Shown: one piece after another, positions 42,532 to 51,138 of the stretch
Layout of the letters: each line of letters opens with the position of its first letter
How positions within the stretch are numbered: the first letter of the stretch is position 1
NCBI RefSeq assembly: GCF_900111495.1
Contig: NZ_FOIU01000002.1
Location: forward strand, 744,001 to 808,000
Source of the DNA: Chryseobacterium wanjuense
GTDB lineage: Bacteria > Bacteroidota > Bacteroidia > Flavobacteriales > Weeksellaceae
Length of the DNA: 64,000 bases
Reading direction: 5' to 3'
Notes under the pieces: generated by a model
Database searches by the model: none
What the model was told of the DNA's origin: nothing
Seen by the model: the letters and a program-made list of their open reading frames with translations, nothing else
Translations under genes and position numbers: made by a program

Positions 42532-43492
42532 AGATTTTGTTTTTCATTTCCTGATACTCGTCTTCTAATTTGCTCATGTGGGTGATTCCGCCGCCGCTTT
42601 TGAAATAAAGTGTATCGCCTTCTTTTTCAATAAAACGGATCATCACGCAGCTGTCGAGATTTTCACCGTCAAACCAACCGCAGACTCCGGTATAATATCC
42701 TCTTGGGAAGCCTTCTGCTTCGAGAATTATTTCCAGTGTTTTTGGCTTCGGGGCTCCTAAAATAGAACCGGCAGGAAGCAGTTTTTTCATAATACTTCCC
42801 ACTTTTCCGTCAAATTCAGGCTTCAAAACTCCTGAAATTTCAGAACTCATGGCATACAAATCTTTTTGCTGTGTTTTGATGAAATCGATATGTTGAAATT
42901 TATCAACCCTCACGTCATCTGCCACCATGCTGAGATCATTTCGGAGCAAATCTACCACGGTATAATGCTCGGCTTTCTCTTTTTTGTCGTTCTTCAAAAT
43001 TTCTGCGGCATTTTCCAAAGAGGCGTCGATTGTACCTTTCATAGGATATGTCAGAATTTTTCCGTCGATGATCTTTACAAAAGTTTCAGGAGAAAAAAAT
43101 ACAAAAAAATCTTTATAAAAAACTTTATATTTTGCACTTGAATGATAAAAAATTTCTTCAAGCGTTAAATTTGTTTCGATTTTTGTTTTTCTAGTATAAT
43201 TTACCAGATATGAATTTCCTAAGCGAATATTTTTCTGAACAATATCAAAGCCTGATTTAAAGCTTTCCAAAGTTTCCGGATAAGATTTCCATTCGATTTT
43301 TTTGTTTAAATCGTGTTGGGTTTTTGTGTTTGAAAAGTATTGAAAATCAATTAATAAGCCTGATTTTTCCAATTCATTTTCTTTAAAAACTTCCACATTC
43401 CCGGCAAGGAAATCGATAATAAAAAAATAGGGAACCTTCTGAAGTGAAAGTTCGTCCATCTCCATAAATTTTTGATGATTTATTGAAAACAT
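42515..43492 (-). CDS. pabB: aminodeoxychorismate synthase component I
   Basis: This 325-aa chorismate-binding enzyme is shorter than E. coli PabB because the N-terminal domain is reduced. Motifs are SYLVNYTRKTKI, FVKIIDGKILTYPMKGTID, EHYTVVDLLRNDLSMVADDV, LLPAGSILGAPKPKTLEII and GYYTGVCGWFDG. It converts chorismate to aminodeoxychorismate, which PabC then cleaves. The ATG at 43492 (MFSINHQKF) is supported by a TACTTTTG -7 box at 43497-43504, just upstream. A longer in-frame start at 43558 lies upstream of that promoter. Confidence 0.9.
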   Translation of the reverse strand: MFSINHQKFMEMDELSLQKVPYFFIIDFLAGNVEVFKENELEKSGLLIDFQYFSNTKTQHDLNKKIEWKSYPETLESFKSGFDIVQKNIRLGNSYLVNYTRKTKIETNLTLEEIFYHSSAKYKVFYKDFFVFFSPETFVKIIDGKILTYPMKGTIDASLENAAEILKNDKKEKAEHYTVVDLLRNDLSMVADDVRVDKFQHIDFIKTQQKDLYAMSSEISGVLKPEFDGKVGSIMKKLLPAGSILGAPKPKTLEIILEAEGFPRGYYTGVCGWFDGENLDSCVMIRFIEKEGDTLYFKSGGGITHMSKLEDEYQEMKNKIYVPIY

Positions 43493-43496
43493 TCCA

Positions 43497-43524
43497 CAAA
43501 AGTACTTATTGATGATTACTTTTG
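43497..43524. promoter_or_regulatory. divergent -7 boxes of pabB and a membrane protein gene
   Basis: On the minus strand TACTTTTG (43497-43504) serves pabB. On the plus strand TACTTTTG (43517-43524) serves the gene at 43540. The two identical boxes are only 12 bp apart, so the two polymerases cannot both be bound at once. Confidence 0.55.
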
Positions 43525-43539
43525 CACAAAATTTTTTTG

Positions 43540-44262
43540 ATGCAGAACAAATATCCACAGAAACCGGGACTAGATTTTATACTGAAGCAGGCATTTTTCT
43601 ATTGGAACAAGACATTAATTTTTCAGTTGATGTTTTCCATCGTATATTTTGGAATCCTTTTAACGGTATTCTTTTTCTGTGATGCAAAATACGGAATCAT
43701 GAGCCAGTATGTGGAAACGGCAAAATATGCAAAAGACGGGATCCAGGTTTACACGGCGGAAATTCAAAAAATGCTGGCAACGGAATCGTTTCAGAGTTTT
43801 TCTTTGTGGATGGTGGGAGCTACAATTTTTTTATATCCCCTGAATCTTGGTTTTTATCAGATTTACAGAAAATTTGATTTGGGTGAGAAACCTGCACTTG
43901 GTGATCTGTTTGTGGGATACAACGGAATTAATTTTTTTAAATATATCGGGTATTATATTTTCTGGTATTTTGTTTTTGCCTATACTTTTCAGACTATTAT
44001 TCTCGGGGTCGTATGGGTTTGTATTACCGTATTTGTTGCGCCACTGATGTTTTTTATGGATAAAAGAATCTTTGAAGCTATTACTTTGAACTTTAAAGCT
44101 TTGAAAATGTATTTCATTGAAATTTTTGTTTGTGTGATTGTGGCTATTTTCTTTAAATATATTGGGTTTGCTTTATTTTTCATTGGCGGTCTGTTCACTT
44201 TTCCTTTTTGGAATGCGATGATTTATTCCCTGTATAAAACTATTTTTTCAGAGAAACGTTAA
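43540..44262 (+). CDS. multi-pass membrane protein of unknown function
   Basis: This 240-aa protein has about six hydrophobic helices. It is similar in layout to the next gene product (the region ANxGDLFxGYxxxNFFKY-like, here PALGDLFVGYNGINFFKYI). It ends in a charged tail (LYKTIFSEKR). No catalytic motif is seen. ATG 43540 (MQNKYPQKPGLDF) is preferred over a TTG at 43522 because that TTG lies in the -7 box. It probably forms a unit with the following membrane protein and exporter genes. Confidence 0.75.
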   Translation: MQNKYPQKPGLDFILKQAFFYWNKTLIFQLMFSIVYFGILLTVFFFCDAKYGIMSQYVETAKYAKDGIQVYTAEIQKMLATESFQSFSLWMVGATIFLYPLNLGFYQIYRKFDLGEKPALGDLFVGYNGINFFKYIGYYIFWYFVFAYTFQTIILGVVWVCITVFVAPLMFFMDKRIFEAITLNFKALKMYFIEIFVCVIVAIFFKYIGFALFFIGGLFTFPFWNAMIYSLYKTIFSEKR

Positions 44263-44336
44263 ATTTCGGCAGGGTTTAATGTTTTCTTACTGAAAAAAAG
44301 TTAAATTTGGTAGAACAACATTAAAAAAATAGCACC

Positions 44337-45074
44337 ATGTCAGAATTTAATGAATTTGACCAACAAGGTTCCGTACCTGAAAGAAATACGGGATCTATTA
44401 TTTCTCATGCCTTCGAAATGTACAAAGGCGTTTTCCTGTATGCATTTGTAGCGATGATTATTTACCTAATTGGCGGATTTGTAATACAGGCTTTAACCGG
44501 TTTTAATTCCGCGGGATTCGCAGATGATATCAAAAGTAACGGCGGAGATTTTTCAGATTTCAATATCTGGGCGGCTCCCGGATTTACGTCATATATTTCT
44601 TTGTCGTGGCTTTTAGGGCTTTTACTGGCTCCGTTGTATGTAGGGTTGATCTTTATGGTGAATAAATACAACACGAAAAACCCGATTGAATTTTCTGATC
44701 TGTTTATTGGATATCGTCAGAATTTTGTTAATATTTTGATTTATAGTATTATTTCAGGGATTATTACTTCTGTAGCAGCATTTTTCTGTGTAATTCCGGT
44801 ATTTTTTGTGTATCCTTTACTGATGTTGGGCTACCCGATCTTACTTTTCGAAAATGCGACGGCCATGGATGCTTTAGGAAAAACTTTTAATATTGCTAAA
44901 GAAAATTACGGAACATTTTTAGGAACGACAGTTTTAGGAATTTTAATTTCTTTTGCGGGAGTTATCCTGTGCGGATTTGGGATCATTCTTACGGCTCCGT
45001 TTATCATGGTCGTGATGTATTCTCTATATTGTGCCTTCCTGGGAAAACCAAGACAAATAACGTTTAACAAATAA
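44337..45074 (+). CDS. multi-pass membrane protein of unknown function
   Basis: This 245-aa protein has six hydrophobic helices (about 30-52, 85-108, 130-165, 180-225). The N-terminus MSEFNEFDQQGSVPERNTG is acidic, and the motif NPIEFSDLFIGYRQNFVNIL parallels the upstream gene product. Such proteins are often labelled beta-carotene monooxygenase in related genomes, but no such domain is visible here. The stop overlaps the next ATG by one base (TAATG), so it is co-translated with the AI-2E-type exporter. Confidence 0.75.
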   Translation: MSEFNEFDQQGSVPERNTGSIISHAFEMYKGVFLYAFVAMIIYLIGGFVIQALTGFNSAGFADDIKSNGGDFSDFNIWAAPGFTSYISLSWLLGLLLAPLYVGLIFMVNKYNTKNPIEFSDLFIGYRQNFVNILIYSIISGIITSVAAFFCVIPVFFVYPLLMLGYPILLFENATAMDALGKTFNIAKENYGTFLGTTVLGILISFAGVILCGFGIILTAPFIMVVMYSLYCAFLGKPRQITFNK

Positions 45075-46162
45075 TGAATAAAGATCAGCAAATAAGCAGT
45101 GTTAAAATAAAGCAGGTATTTTTACTTGTTATTATCCTGGTGTTGACGGGCTTAATCTGTTTTAATCTTGCACTTTTTATACCATCCGTTTTAGGAGCAA
45201 TCACAATCTATGTCGTTTGCCGGAAGTATAATTTTTATCTGCAGGAAGAAAAGAAATGGAAACCATGGGCTTCGTCACTCTTATTAATGCTTGCGAGTTT
45301 GATTATCATTATTCTTCCGATTTATTTTATCGGAGATCTTTTAATTGAAAAACTGGGAAACGCACAGGTTTATATGACCAAATTCAATGTGTTTCTGGAA
45401 AAAATACATTCTTATATTTATTCTAAAACAGGGTTTGATATTTTGAGTCAGGAAAACATGACCAAGTTAAAGAATTCTGTAGGACAGGTCTCAACAAAGG
45501 CACTTAGCAGTACTTTTAATACACTTACTGTAATTATTTCCATGTATTTTATTCTCTATTTTATGCTGGAAAAGCCACGATTTTTTGAAAGAATCTTGGT
45601 ATCCTCCGCGCCTTTAAAAAGAGCCAATGTTTCTTTGATCGGAGAGAAAATGAGAAAATTAATAATGGCCAATGCGATCGGAATTCCCGTTGTCGCTTTG
45701 GGACAAGGTCTTGTCGCTTTGATAGGATATTTTATTTTTGGCGCACCAAGCCCGGTTCTACTGTTTGCGTTAACGGCGGCCGCATCTATGATTCCTGTCG
45801 TAGGATCAGCGCTTGTGTATGCTCCTGTTTGCATTTATATGATTGCGGAAGGTGATACAGGACATGGTCTCGGACTGGCGGCTTATTGTATATTTGTAGT
45901 GGGATTAACGGATAATCTTCTACGTTTTACCCTTCTTAAAAAACTGGAAGACGTACATCCTTTAAATACTGTTTTCGGGATTATTATGGGAATGAATTTA
46001 TTCGGCTTTATGGGGCTTATTTTTGGTCCGATTCTGATTTCTCTTACACTTCTTTTGATTCAGGTCTACAGAAATGAATTTGCCGATGATGATACTCCAC
46101 CCGAACTGAAATTACCGGACAGTGATGGTGATTTGGAACAAAAAATTGATTTAATAGTATAA
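45074..46162 (+). CDS. AI-2E family transporter
   Basis: This 362-aa inner-membrane protein has about eight helices. Two occur at the start (LLVIILVLTGLICFNLALFI, GAITIYVV), followed by a pair at about 65-90 and a soluble helical stretch. Near 220-320 are ALIGYFIFGAPSPVLLFALT, ASMIPVVGSALVYAPVCIYM and VVGLTDNLLRFTLLKKL, the family signature. The C-terminus is acidic. The family was named for autoinducer-2 export but many members move other ions or metabolites. The next gene follows after 1 bp. Confidence 0.9.
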   Translation: MNKDQQISSVKIKQVFLLVIILVLTGLICFNLALFIPSVLGAITIYVVCRKYNFYLQEEKKWKPWASSLLLMLASLIIIILPIYFIGDLLIEKLGNAQVYMTKFNVFLEKIHSYIYSKTGFDILSQENMTKLKNSVGQVSTKALSSTFNTLTVIISMYFILYFMLEKPRFFERILVSSAPLKRANVSLIGEKMRKLIMANAIGIPVVALGQGLVALIGYFIFGAPSPVLLFALTAAASMIPVVGSALVYAPVCIYMIAEGDTGHGLGLAAYCIFVVGLTDNLLRFTLLKKLEDVHPLNTVFGIIMGMNLFGFMGLIFGPILISLTLLLIQVYRNEFADDDTPPELKLPDSDGDLEQKIDLIV

Positions 46163-46163
46163 A

Positions 46164-46430
46164 ATGGAAGACGGAATAAACCCAGAAATATTAAAAGAAA
46201 TCTGTGTTGTAAAAATGCCTTTCGGGAAGTATGAAGGGACTGTACTGGCAGATCTTCCGATAAGTTACCTGGAATGGTTTTACCGAAAAGGGATGCCAAA
46301 AGGGAAATTGGGAATGCAGTTATCAACGATTTACGAAATAAAATTAAATGGATTGATGGATCTGCTAATTCCGATTCGGGGAGGGGTCGTAAATTATGAA
46401 AAGCCCAAAACAAAGATTTACAAATTTTAG
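46164..46430 (+). CDS. DUF3820 family protein
   Basis: This 88-aa cytoplasmic protein has the DUF3820 pattern MPFGKYEGTVLADLPISYLE followed by WFYRKGMPKGKLGMQL. The domain is sometimes called a quorum-sensing-regulated virulence factor; its fold resembles nucleic-acid-processing proteins but the function is unknown. It lies 1 bp after the exporter gene, so is last in that operon, and a perfect GC-rich hairpin follows. Confidence 0.85.
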   Translation: MEDGINPEILKEICVVKMPFGKYEGTVLADLPISYLEWFYRKGMPKGKLGMQLSTIYEIKLNGLMDLLIPIRGGVVNYEKPKTKIYKF

Positions 46431-46436
46431 TATAAC

Positions 46437-46473
46437 ATTTCGGCGGCCTTGTCAAAGACAAGGCCGCCGAAAT
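46437..46473 (+). terminator. perfect 17-bp GC-rich hairpin after the DUF3820 gene
   Basis: ATTTCGGCGGCCTTGTC / GACAAGGCCGCCGAAAT with loop AAA is followed by TATTTTAATC. Its core is shared with the hairpin at 48811-48849. Confidence 0.75.
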
Positions 46474-46526
46474 TATTTTAATCTTTAATTTTAAATAAAA
46501 AAACTAACCAACTCAAAATTTTAACC

Positions 46527-47522
46527 ATGAAAAACTTAATGATTCCAAGGCTTTACTGTCCTTTTGATTCTGAAATCAATCCACATGTGGAAGCTTTAAA
46601 AAAAAGTTCGGATCAATGGGTAATTAATTTTGAACTTTTCTCTAAAGAAGGCATAGTGAAATACCATAGTGATAATTATAGTTATTTTACGGCAAGATTT
46701 TACCCCAGAACAGATTATCATCGGTTATCGGTAGCGAATGATTTAATTACTCTTTTATTTATGGTTGATGATCTTATTGATAGTCCTTTTATTCAATCGA
46801 GGTTGGAGAAAGAGACCGCTTTAAGGAAATTTATTGAAAGGTTTTTAGTAATTATTAAACAGAAAGAAGAGCCAGGTTTCATAGATGAAAACCCGATTTT
46901 TTCAGCTTTAAAAGATGTTTGGACACGGCTTACAGCAATAGCGGATGCGGCATGGCTGGCTTCATTTGTTAAAGAAATCGAACGTGTCTTTGCTGCAGCT
47001 GTTCTGGAGTATCAAAATTCGGAAAGCAAAAAATTGCCAACAACAGAAACTTATCTGGAAAAAAGAAGATATATGGGAGCCGCCAATATCACACTTTCTC
47101 TCATTCAGCCAATTGAAAAGGTTTATTTACCTGACTTTGTTACATTGAATGACAAGGTTCAGGAGCTTGAGAAAGCTGCATGTAACGCTATTTGTATTTC
47201 GAACGACCTTTTTTCGTTAAGTAAAGAACAAATGTTGGGTGATGAACATAATCTTCCTTCAATAATAAAAAACGAAAAAAATATTACTTTGGAAGAAGCT
47301 ATTTTGCTTACAGCTGAAATTCATGATGCAGAAGTGAAAAAGTTTATAGCACTATCCGACGAACTTCCATTTTTCGATGAGGAAATCAATAGTAAATTAA
47401 AATATTATGTCAATATTTTAGAGCTTCAAATGGCAGGAAACTTTGTCTGGAGCGAATTTGAAACTGAACGTTATCTATTTGTTTATAGTGATGATTATAA
47501 AAGAATTAAAATAGAAAATTAA
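46527..47522 (+). CDS. class I terpene synthase
   Basis: This 331-aa protein is a bacterial sesquiterpene/diterpene cyclase-like enzyme. The Asp-rich metal motif DDLID is at 81-85. The second metal motif NDLFSLSKE is at 226-234 and matches the NDxxSxxKE consensus fully. A pyrophosphate-sensor Arg lies in EKRRYMGAAN (about 46 residues before it) and the C-terminal RY pair in ERYLFVY. All catalytic residues are present, so it should ionise a prenyl diphosphate in the cytoplasm. The product cannot be told. No prenyltransferase or P450 lies nearby, so it is a stand-alone gene with its own terminator. Confidence 0.9.
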   Translation: MKNLMIPRLYCPFDSEINPHVEALKKSSDQWVINFELFSKEGIVKYHSDNYSYFTARFYPRTDYHRLSVANDLITLLFMVDDLIDSPFIQSRLEKETALRKFIERFLVIIKQKEEPGFIDENPIFSALKDVWTRLTAIADAAWLASFVKEIERVFAAAVLEYQNSESKKLPTTETYLEKRRYMGAANITLSLIQPIEKVYLPDFVTLNDKVQELEKAACNAICISNDLFSLSKEQMLGDEHNLPSIIKNEKNITLEEAILLTAEIHDAEVKKFIALSDELPFFDEEINSKLKYYVNILELQMAGNFVWSEFETERYLFVYSDDYKRIKIEN

Positions 47523-47532
47523 AGCAAATAAA

Positions 47533-47571
47533 AATTGCAATCTATTTTAGGTAGACTGCAATTGTATTTTT
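47533..47571 (+). terminator. terminator after the terpene synthase gene
   Basis: AATTGCAaTCTA / TAGAcTGCAATT with loop TTTTAGG is followed by GTATTTTT. Confidence 0.7.
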
Positions 47572-47586
47572 AGAATTTTCTATGCA

Positions 47587-48336
47587 TCAAGCTTTTCTGG
47601 AATACCATTCCAAAGCATTTTGATAAAAAATATGATCTAATTCATTGGTAGAGAAATTGTCGGTAATTAGCTGCACATCCTTTTCTGAGAAAGGAATTTT
47701 CGCGCGTGTTGATGGTAAATCCGTCCCGAACATCAATGCTTTCGGATTGATCTCATAAATCTTTTTCATCACAGGAATCGGATTAAAATCAATTCTTCCA
47801 AATCCGGTTGCCTTTACCTTTATCCCTTTTTCTACCCAGAAATATAGGTCTTCAAGCCCGTTCTCCGAGAGGCCTAGATGATCAATCGAAAATTTAGGAA
47901 TATTCTGTAAAACAGATTTTAAGTCTTTTAAATCGTTACTGTCAATATACAGCTCGGTATGCCATCCAAATTTATCAAAAAGAATGTTGGAAAGCTTTTC
48001 TATATGCTCTATTTTTTCAGAGCCGCCTCTTTTAACATTAAAACGAACAGCAACGACATTCGCATCGTTCAGTACTTCGAGTTCCTTGTCTGTAATGCTG
48101 GCCGGAATGTTTGCAACGCCGAAAAAATTATTTCCTAATGTTTTAAGAGCATCCATCAAATATTCCTGGTCAAAAGCCTGGAAAGAGCCTGAAACAACCG
48201 CTCCTCCTTGAATATTATATTTTTTGGTAGTGTTGATGTAATCTTCAACTGTAAACTCAGGAGGAAGATAACCGTTGTTCTCTACAAGAGGGAATTTCGG
48301 ATTGATAATGTGGAAATGGGAATCAAATATTTTCAT
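47587..48336 (-). CDS. amidohydrolase-2 family metal hydrolase
   Basis: This 249-aa TIM-barrel hydrolase has an early HxH metal motif DSHFHI (residues 5-10). It also has AVRFNVKRGG, a His in IDHLGLS and an Asp in GTDLPSTRAKIP. The layout is that of 2-pyrone-4,6-dicarboxylate lactonase-like and related hydrolases. The substrate is unknown. It is convergent with the terpene synthase gene; I do not infer a link. Confidence 0.82.
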   Translation of the reverse strand: MKIFDSHFHIINPKFPLVENNGYLPPEFTVEDYINTTKKYNIQGGAVVSGSFQAFDQEYLMDALKTLGNNFFGVANIPASITDKELEVLNDANVVAVRFNVKRGGSEKIEHIEKLSNILFDKFGWHTELYIDSNDLKDLKSVLQNIPKFSIDHLGLSENGLEDLYFWVEKGIKVKATGFGRIDFNPIPVMKKIYEINPKALMFGTDLPSTRAKIPFSEKDVQLITDNFSTNELDHIFYQNALEWYSRKA

Positions 48337-48402
48337 TATTTATGTTTAAAACCCAAATATACAATTTCCGAAATATTTCCTGAAATTTTTTTAAACTTTA
48401 AA

Positions 48403-48777
48403 CTATTTAGGTTCCCAAAGCTCAATTTTATTTCCTTCAAGATCAAGGATGTGAATGAATTTTCCGAAATCATATTCTGCAATTTCGTCTAAAATTTCAA
48501 CACCTTCTTTTTTTAATTCTGTTACTAAGGCTTCCAGGTCTGCAACGGTATAATTAATCATAAACTCCCTTGTAGAAGGCTCAAAATATTTTGTCGTTTC
48601 AGGAGACGGGCTCCACGTCAGAGAACCTTTCGGGCTAGATTCTGCCATTTCTTTCCAGTCGAAAGTGGCTCCGTATTCATTGACGTCAATGCCAAGATGT
48701 GTTTTATACCATTCTTTTAATGCTTTCGGATCTGCACATTTGAAGAAAATTCCTCCGATTCCTGTTACTCTTTTCAT
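48403..48777 (-). CDS. VOC (glyoxalase/bleomycin resistance) family protein
   Basis: This 124-aa protein has one VOC unit of two beta-alpha-beta-beta-beta modules: GIGGIFFKCADPKALKEWYK, then LGIDVNEYGATF and TREFMINYTVADLEALVTEL. It ends in the usual HILDLEGNKIELWEPK with the metal-binding Glu. The substrate is unknown; such proteins can be dioxygenases, isomerases or binding proteins. It is separated from uvrB by a perfect hairpin. Confidence 0.88.
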   Translation of the reverse strand: MKRVTGIGGIFFKCADPKALKEWYKTHLGIDVNEYGATFDWKEMAESSPKGSLTWSPSPETTKYFEPSTREFMINYTVADLEALVTELKKEGVEILDEIAEYDFGKFIHILDLEGNKIELWEPK

Positions 48778-48810
48778 TTTAGTTTTTATTGAATTAATAT
48801 TAAATAGTGA

Positions 48811-48849
48811 GGCTTCTGCGGCCTCGTCGAAGACGAGGCCGCAGAAGCC
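48811..48849. repeat. perfect 18-bp GC-rich hairpin between uvrB and the VOC gene
   Basis: GGCTTCTGCGGCCTCGTC / GACGAGGCCGCAGAAGCC with loop GAA. It lies a few bases from the uvrB stop and has no T run on the minus strand. The core GCGGCCTYGTC ... GACRAGGCCGC is shared with 46437-46473. Confidence 0.8.
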
Positions 48850-48855
48850 CTAGAA

Positions 48856-50847
48856 TTATCCTTTTAAAGCAGAAATTTCATCCCTCAATTTTGCAGCTTT
48901 TATAAAATCGAGATTCTTTGCAGCGGCTTCCATTTCCTTTTGCTTTTGGGCAATTACTTTTTCGATATCCTCACTGGAGTAATTGGCTTTTGCCTCGGCA
49001 ACTTTTTGTAAAATTTCCTTCTGGGTATATTTTTCATCAGGGAAATCTTTGGTTCTTCCGACCAGACTTTCAGAAATTTTTTTATTTAAAGCCTGAGGAA
49101 CTTTTCCATGTTCTTCGTTGTATTTTATCTGTTTGGCGCGACGATATTCTGTTTCATCGAGGGTTGCCTGCATCGATTTTGTGATTCTATCGGCATACAT
49201 GATGGCTTTTCCGTTAATGTTTCTTGCCGCACGACCAACCGTCTGAATCATTGATCTTCTGCTTCTTAGCATCCCTTCCTTATCGGCGTCGAGAATGGCA
49301 ACCAAAGAAACTTCCGGTAAATCCAATCCCTCTCTTAATAAGTTGACACCAATTAAAACATCAAAAAGACCGAGACGCAAATCCTGCATGATCTGAATAC
49401 GTTCCAGTGTTTCTACATCCGAATGGATATATCTTGTTCTGATCCCGAATTTTGTGAAATATTTTGTAAGCTCTTCCGCCATTTTTTTTGTCAGGGTCGT
49501 GACCAAAACCCTTTCATCTGCATCAGATCTTTTGTGAATTTCTTCCATTAAATCATCAATCTGATTCAAAGTCGGTCTTATCTCGATAACCGGATCCAGA
49601 AGCCCGGTTGGACGAATGATCTGTTCAATATAACTTCCGCCCGTTTTCTCCATTTCGTAATCGGCAGGTGTTGCAGAAACATAAATTACCTGATTCTGCA
49701 TGGCTTCAAATTCTTCAAATTTCAAGGGTCTGTTGTCCATAGCAGCAGGAAGCCGGAATCCGTATTCCACCAGAGATTCTTTTCTGCTTCGGTCGCCTCC
49801 GTACATCGCATGAACCTGTGGAACGGTAACGTGACTTTCGTCAATTACCATTAAAAAATCTTTCGGAAAATAATCAATTAAACAGAAAGGTCTGCTTCCC
49901 GGTAATCTTCCGTCTAAGTATCTCGAATAGTTCTCAATTCCCGAACAGTAACCGAGTTCTTTGATCATTTCCAGATCAAGCTCTGTTCTTTCCTGTAATC
50001 TTTTGGCTTCCAGTGGTTTTTCGATTGAATTAAAGAAATCCACCTGTTTTACCATATCATCCTGAATTTCTCTGATGGCGCCGTTCAATGTTTCTTTTGA
50101 GGTAACGAAAAGGTTGGCCGGATAGATTTGAATTTGTTCAAAATTGGAAGTTACATTTCCTGAAACCGGATCAAAACTCTGAATTTTTTCAATTTCATCA
50201 CCGAAAAACTGAATTCTCACCGCATTATCTGCATAAGCGGGGAAAATATCAATCACGTCTCCCTTTACCCGGAATGTTCCTCTTTGAAATTCATTTAAAG
50301 TTCTGGCATATAGTGCATTAACTAAAGAATGCAGAAGCGCAGTTCTGGTTACTTTTTCGCCAATTCCAACTGAAATTAATGATTTATGAAATTCTGTCGG
50401 GTTTCCGATACCGTAAATACATGAAACTGAGGCTACAATCAAAACGTCTCTTCTTCCGGAAAGTAAACTTGCCGTTGCAGAAAGCCTGAGTTTTTCAACT
50501 TCTTCGTTGATGCTGAGATCTTTTTCAATATAAGTTCCGGTGGTAGCGATGTAGGCTTCCGGCTGGTAATAGTCGTAATAACTTACAAAGTATTCTACTG
50601 CATTTTCCGGAAAAAATTCTTTAAACTCCATGAAAAGCTGAGCCGCCAAAGTTTTATTATGAGCCAAAACCAATGTCGGCTTTTGAACATTCTGGATAAC
50701 ATTGGCTACGGTAAAGGTTTTTCCGGATCCCGTTACCCCCAACAAGGTTTGATATTTTTCCCCGATTTCAATCCCTTCGGTAAGCTTTTCAATAGCTTGA
50801 GGCTGATCTCCGGTTGGTTTATATTCTGATTGAAGTTTGAATTCCAT
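48856..50847 (-). CDS. uvrB: excinuclease ABC subunit UvrB
   Basis: UvrB verifies DNA damage in nucleotide excision repair. The 663-aa length is usual. Motifs are Walker A GVTGSGKTFTVANV (about 36-49), the damage-probing beta-hairpin YYDYYQPEAY, Walker B-type IDESHV, helicase motif VI TVGRAARNINGKAIMYADRI, and a C-terminal UVR motif (EKVIAQKQKEMEAAAKNLDF) that binds UvrC. A TACTTTTG box at 50871-50878 (minus) is its -7 element. Confidence 0.98.
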   Translation of the reverse strand: MEFKLQSEYKPTGDQPQAIEKLTEGIEIGEKYQTLLGVTGSGKTFTVANVIQNVQKPTLVLAHNKTLAAQLFMEFKEFFPENAVEYFVSYYDYYQPEAYIATTGTYIEKDLSINEEVEKLRLSATASLLSGRRDVLIVASVSCIYGIGNPTEFHKSLISVGIGEKVTRTALLHSLVNALYARTLNEFQRGTFRVKGDVIDIFPAYADNAVRIQFFGDEIEKIQSFDPVSGNVTSNFEQIQIYPANLFVTSKETLNGAIREIQDDMVKQVDFFNSIEKPLEAKRLQERTELDLEMIKELGYCSGIENYSRYLDGRLPGSRPFCLIDYFPKDFLMVIDESHVTVPQVHAMYGGDRSRKESLVEYGFRLPAAMDNRPLKFEEFEAMQNQVIYVSATPADYEMEKTGGSYIEQIIRPTGLLDPVIEIRPTLNQIDDLMEEIHKRSDADERVLVTTLTKKMAEELTKYFTKFGIRTRYIHSDVETLERIQIMQDLRLGLFDVLIGVNLLREGLDLPEVSLVAILDADKEGMLRSRRSMIQTVGRAARNINGKAIMYADRITKSMQATLDETEYRRAKQIKYNEEHGKVPQALNKKISESLVGRTKDFPDEKYTQKEILQKVAEAKANYSSEDIEKVIAQKQKEMEAAAKNLDFIKAAKLRDEISALKG

Positions 50848-51107
50848 AGAAAAAAGTGATGTTATATAAACAAAAGTACGAAAGAAATTTCTGACATCGA
50901 CAGGATTTAACTTACCAAATTCTCAGTTAATGTTTTTAATTGATTTTTAGATTATTAAAATATTTTGATTCTATTTTCCGGATAAATCTTCTTAAATAAA
51001 ACTTTTTGATTTGTTTTAAAGAAAATATGAGTTTTTAATTTTGATTAATTAATAATTATAATTGCCCTTTTTTGTTAATGTTGTATTTTATTTGCTGGTT
51101 TTTGAAT

Positions 51108-51115
51108 TATATTTG
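51108..51115 (+). promoter_or_regulatory. -7 box of the PNGase F-like gene
   Basis: TATATTTG fits the -7 consensus and lies 24 nt before the ATG. The remainder of the 50848-51138 gap is AT-rich with nothing else recognised apart from the uvrB box. Confidence 0.5.
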
Positions 51116-51138
51116 TCTTTTAATCTTAAAATAGCAAT

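Noticed and set aside
46437..46473. A site-specific recombination or origin site at the perfect hairpin.
   Set aside because: It directly follows an operon and is T-rich downstream, so a terminator is the simpler reading; only the shared core with 48811-48849 remains notable.
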